Origin: Eonycteris spelaea
Taxonomy: Eukaryota; Chordata; Mammalia; Chiroptera; Pteropodidae
Direction: 5' to 3'
Length of the DNA: 64,000 nt
Assembly (NCBI GenBank): GCA_003508835.1
Contig: PUFA01000034.1
Coordinates: forward strand, 2,630,501 to 2,694,500
Below are positions 60,429 to 64,000 of the stretch, in pieces. How positions within the stretch are numbered: position 1 is the first letter of the stretch; each line of letters begins with the position of its first letter. The position numbers and the translations under genes were made by a program. The notes under the pieces are model-generated. The model did no database searches. It was not told where the DNA came from and saw nothing but the letters and a program-made list of their open reading frames with translations.

Positions 60429-60920
60429 GCTCTTTCGCTTTCTGTGGTTCCAGTTAGCTGTGGTCAACTTGCAGTCCAAAAATATTAAATGGAAAATTCC
60501 AGAAATAAACAATTCGTAAGTTTTAAACTGCACGCTGTTTTGAGTAGTATGATGAAACCTTGTGCCATCCTGCGTCTTCCCACCTGGACACGAGTCATCC
60601 CTTTGTCCAATCCCGCACGTGCACGCCGTGTGCACGGCCTGCCTGCTAGGCACTTAGCAGCTGTCTTGGGTATCAGACTGATTATCAGAGAGAGTCCACA
60701 TTCACATAACGTTTATTACGGTACATTGCTATAACAGTTCTAGTATTAGTTATTAGTGTTAATGTCTTATTGTGCCTAATTTATAAGTTAACATTTATCG
60801 TAGGTGTGTGCGCACATATAGAAAAACATAGTATATGTAGGTTCGGTACTATCCATAATTTCAGGCATCCACTAGGGGTCTTGAAACATTTCCCCCACAG
60901 ATAAGGGGGAACTACTCTAC
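60372..60920 (+). mobile_element. Tigger (pogo-type) DNA transposon, internally deleted
   Basis: After a triplicated end, GCTTTCTGTGGTTCCAGTTAGC, ATTAAATGGAAAATTCCAGAAATAAAC, ACTGCACGCTGTTTTGAGTAG and CATCCCTTTGTCCAATCCC match Tigger 5' sequence. The far end reads TCCCCCACAGATAAGGGGGAACTACT, the opposite terminal inverted repeat. No transposase remains. Confidence 0.8.
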
Positions 60921-61255
60921 ATAACTTATTATATTCCAAGCACTGAGTTAGCATCTAGAAATATATAGATGAATAACACCTAGCCCTTGCTCTTGAGGAC
61001 TTTGCTATCCATCAGGAAGACAGAGTCACATTCAGGTACAATATGTCACATTAGAGCACAGTATGCACAATGTTGTCATATAGGTATGAAAACGGTCAAG
61101 GGAGAGGAGAGTGGGGTATGACTCCTTTTTCCAGAGTGAGATGGAAAAGGATTCACAGCAGTTAAGATGGGCCCTGGAAAATGGATGAAGTGCAGAGCAA
61201 AGCATGGGCGAGATGCAGAATCCTGACAGAGTAAAATGGTTTGGGGAATGATAAA
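60921..61255 (-). mobile_element. Possible L2/MIR-like antisense fragment
   Basis: TATTCCAAGCACTGAGTTAGC and GCTCTTGAGGACTTTGCTATCC resemble antisense L2; the rest is too diverged to place. Confidence 0.35.
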
Positions 61256-62559
61256 GAACTGAATGCAGAACAGGATGCTGCAAAAGGAGCTAAAAAATTT
61301 CTTCCCCAACTTTCCTAGTATCAATAAAGTTGATAAGTTCATTTTTTTACTTGCACCGATTGAGTGAGAGTCAAGCTGCCTAACATTTCCTAATCTTAAG
61401 AATAATTTGCCTGTATAATTAGTTAATTCTCATGGCTTTTATTTTCAAATTCTATCTTCCTTTCCCTCTTTTTATTTTCAATAAGAGGCTTGTTTCTTTC
61501 CAAAACCTTCTGCGGGACGTTGTCTTATTTCATCTCCAACCCGAGCATTAAGAAGTGAAGAGGCCTGAGAGTTACATCAGTGAGCCTGGCGGAGCACGGA
61601 CCTCTGAGAAGCCACTACTCCATATAAGCACTGAGACATTGGCAGAATCGTCAAAACAACCTTTTCATAATTCTGGAAATGAACCAAAGGTTTATAACAA
61701 TCTGATGTACTTTTATTCAAGAGAGATGGCTGACTCTCAATAAGAATAGCGAGTTCTGTGAGGTTCTTATTGCCTTACGCCTATGTCCCTCTCTCCGGCT
61801 CTGCAGTAAAACCATGAGCGGTCTACTACCGTGAAAGGCAGCGGCCTAGCGGCCACTGGAGGGCACAGCACAGGTTGAGAATGGAGTCACCAAGACCAGC
61901 ATTCCAGAGGAAGTGACATTAGTCGCCCAGTCTGGCAGTTCCCTGAACACCCCCAATCTCATTAACTTGACCTGATTCACGCCTTGCTCACAGCCTTCTT
62001 ATAGTCCTTGGGATGTTTGTCAAAAACAATCAGCAGCAGTTATTTAACTCCGCAGATTTCTGAGGTGGTGACAACAGTTGGGCAAATAAGAAGCTAACCA
62101 AAAAATAAAATAAAATACAATAAAATAAAAGTCAAAGTTGGAGATTAAGTTGTCATAGAGAACTTGGAAAAGACATGACATGTTCCTGGGGATGGAGACA
62201 GCCGCACGCACACATAGGGCTGTGCACATGCCCAAGAATGACCAGCTAAACCCTTCAGCTCTCAGCTCTGGCCGACCTTGAAGCTCTGCCCAGGCGGGAA
62301 GTGAACCCTAAGGCAGAGCGGTAAAGTGCATGTCTGGGCACTGAAGGAATGCCCCATCACAAGCACAGAGGCCCCCAGCAAGGCCTGAGAGACTATTGGT
62401 TCCCAGTATACAAGAAAATCTCTGTCTATTCATTAGGTGACCACTAAGACAGCCAAGCAGAAATTTCAGTGGCTTCACATGACAAAGGTACAGGCCCTAC
62501 AGAAGTAGTTCAGGAAAGCCACAGACAGCTACGAAAACAAACAGTGACAAAAACAAACT

Positions 62560-63590
62560 TTGGGGTGGTGGCGGAGGTTATCTGATTTTGAGTTTCCACG
62601 TTATACTATCTCATATGCAACAGATGTGGGTATATCTTTACGATATAGATACATTACGCGAACAGCAATGAATGGAGCTGTAGTAGTGAAATTAATAGCA
62701 AAACAGGTTTCTAGGTAAAAAGTGTTACCGAAGACAAAAAATAATAATTTAAAATGATAATAGACTCAATCCACCAAGAAGGTAACAATTATAAACATAT
62801 GTGCACCTAAAAACAGAGCCACCAAATAAAGTAATAATTGGCCAAACTGTTAGGAGAAATAGACAATTCAAACATAATAGTTGAAGACTTCAATACCCAA
62901 CTGTCAATCACAGAGAAAACAATTAGACAGATCAACAAGGAAACAGAAGATGAGTAATATCATCAACCAACTAGATCTAAGAGGTATCTATAGAACATAT
63001 CACCTAACAACAGCAGAGCACATATTCTTTTCAAGTGCGCATGGAACATTCTCCAAACCATAAAACAAGTTTCAATAAATCTCAAAATACTGAAATCATA
63101 CAAAGTATGTTCTTCACAAATGGAATAAAATTAGAATTTAATAATAAAAGGAAACTTAGGAAATTCACAAATATATGGAAATAAAATAACACACTTCTAA
63201 AAATAACCAGTGAGTCAAAGAAAAAATGATGAGAAATTATAAAATTTTTTTAGATGAATGAGAACAAAAACATGACCTACCAAAACTTATGGGAGGCAAC
63301 TTCTGTAGTGCTTGGAGGTAAATTTAGTTGTAAATGCCTAGATAAAAAAGTAGAAAGATCTGAACTCAATAACAGAACCTTCTAACTCAAGAAACTAGCA
63401 AAAGAAAAGCAAACGAAACTCTTGCAAGTGGAATGAAGGAAATAATAAAGACTAAAGCAAAAATAAATGAAATACAGAATAGAAAAACAGGAGAGAAAAT
63501 AAACCCAAGTCAGTTATGTGAAAATATCAAACAAAGCTGACAAACCTTTAGCTAGACTAAGAAAAAAGAAAGAAGATTCAAATTACAGCA
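62560..63590 (+). mobile_element. L1 ORF2 5' (endonuclease-region) fragment
   Basis: GAAGACTTCAATACCCAACTG, GACAGATCAACAAGGAAACAG, CTAGATCTAAGAGGTATCTATAGAAC, GCAGAGCACATATTCTTTTCAAGTGC and TTATGGGAGGCAACTTCTG-AGTGCTTGGAGG follow L1 ORF2 in order. Many stops and indels, so not functional. It stops abruptly at the Tigger element at 63592. Confidence 0.85.
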
Positions 63591-63591
63591 G

Positions 63592-64000
63592 TAGCCCCTT
63601 ATTCATGGTGGATACATTCCAAGACCCCCAATGGATGCCTGAAACTGTAGATGGTACCAAATCCTACAGATATATAATGTTTCTTCCTATGTATACATAC
63701 CTATGATAAATTTTAATTTGTAAATTGGGCACAGTAAGGGATTAATGACAATAAATAATAATAAAACTGTAACAAGGTACTGTAATAAAAGTCATGTGAA
63801 TATGAGCTCTTTCTCTCTCTCAATCTCTCTCTCTCCCTTCCTCCCTTCTCTCTCAGCTAACTAGCAAAAATTTCTTTTTCCTTCTTTACCATATCATGCA
63901 TAGAAGATTTACTCTTACTGTAGATCTTAACAACCTCAGCATAAAATTCTTCTTCTTTCCTTATTAGTTGAGAACTTTCCTTTTCAGTTAAAGGAAGCAC
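63592..64000 (-). mobile_element. Tigger (pogo-type) transposon with transposase remnant, cut by window end
   Basis: The left end CAGTAGCCCCTTATTCATGG and AAGACCCCCAATGGATGCCTG match a Tigger-type terminus. From about 63850 to 64000 the minus strand encodes a decayed pogo-type DNA-binding (CENP-B-like helix-turn-helix) segment reading VLPLTEKE, IRKEEEFYAEVVKIYSKSKS and MHDMVKKEKEIFAS, ending at a stop. The rest lies outside the window. Confidence 0.8.
63806..63855. repeat. CT-rich simple tract inside the Tigger element
   Basis: TTTCTCTCTCTC and TCTCTCTCTCCC blocks with CCTCCCTTCTCTCTC. Confidence 0.85.

Larger units (their letters stand above)
1..64000 (-). other. DIS3L2: Internal segment of the DIS3L2 gene (partial at both ends)
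   Basis: Three minus-strand exons with matching splice phases place the whole window inside one gene, DIS3L2. The family product is an exosome-independent cytoplasmic 3'-5' exoribonuclease that prefers 3'-oligouridylated RNA such as uridylated pre-let-7; germline loss in humans causes Perlman syndrome. The visible exons cover only the start of the RNB catalytic domain. I searched by eye for the neighbouring coding segments (the linker before the RNB domain, and the segment following the 108-bp exon) on both sides and did not find them, so the adjacent introns continue past both window ends. No promoter, 5' UTR or polyadenylation site of this gene is visible. Confidence 0.93.
43145..64000 (-). 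other. DIS3L2: DIS3L2 intron upstream of the 80-bp exon (at least 20.9 kb)
   Basis: It ends at the TTTTTAG acceptor and extends beyond 64000. No coding segment matching the pre-RNB linker of DIS3L2 was found. Stretches without a named element are 45000-46320, 46920-48290, 48950-50140, 51260-51690, 52730-54870, 57135-58620, 59460-60370 and 61260-62550. Confidence 0.82.

Noticed and set aside
62560..64000. Possible active L1 or Tigger transposase
   Set aside because: Both have many stops and indels; the transposase segment ends at an early stop and no long frame is preserved.
43145..64000. Upstream DIS3L2 exon (pre-RNB linker)
   Set aside because: No minus-strand segment matching the expected linker residues with an AG/GT frame was found; the exon must lie beyond 64000.

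Overview
This is nuclear DNA from a placental mammal. It has intron-split coding sequence with GT-AG junctions, and dense ancient mammalian repeats: L2, MIR, several L1 generations, ERVL-MaLR/MLT1 LTRs, and hAT and Tigger DNA transposons. I recognised no lineage-diagnostic young SINE (no Alu, B1, Bov-tA, PRE1, ERE, CHR or CAN-SINE signature), so I cannot name the order. There is no bacterial-type operon, CRISPR array, or rRNA or tRNA gene.

The only gene I can support is an internal piece of DIS3L2, the cytoplasmic RNase II/RNB-family 3'-5' exoribonuclease that degrades oligouridylated RNAs. It lies on the minus strand. Three consecutive coding exons are visible, in transcript order: 43144-43065 (80 bp), 17356-17241 (116 bp) and 4897-4790 (108 bp). 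All have canonical acceptors and donors and their phases join without a break. Together they encode about 101 residues of the catalytic RNB domain, including the metal-binding D-x5-D-x-D-D cluster and the [11 protein letters not shown] strand. The promoter, upstream exons (cold-shock domains) and downstream exons lie outside the window, so over 99% of the window is intron.

Layout. 1-4789: downstream intron, with a hAT element split by an MLT1 LTR, then LINE debris. 4898-17240: a 12.3-kb intron with a 5'-inverted (twin-primed) L1, an MLT1 LTR carrying a GA-rich minisatellite, and MIR/L2 copies. 17357-43064: a 25.7-kb intron with two CpG-rich stretches (about 21.7-22.9 kb and 35.1-36.1 kb), old antisense L1s, a striking inverted repeat (32385-32818 against 33697-34132, about 97% identical by eye) and a dense L2 block. 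43145-64000: an upstream intron of at least 20.9 kb, with a perfect 13-bp-stem hairpin about 0.7 kb before the 80-bp exon, more L1/L2/MIR, and two Tigger elements.

I found no new multi-gene system. The best candidate for something undescribed is the inverted repeat. Its arms are far less diverged from each other than the neighbouring repeats are from their consensus sequences, and it should fold into long double-stranded RNA in the DIS3L2 pre-mRNA. Repeat calls rest on remembered consensus sequences, so boundaries are approximate and subfamily names are mostly withheld.
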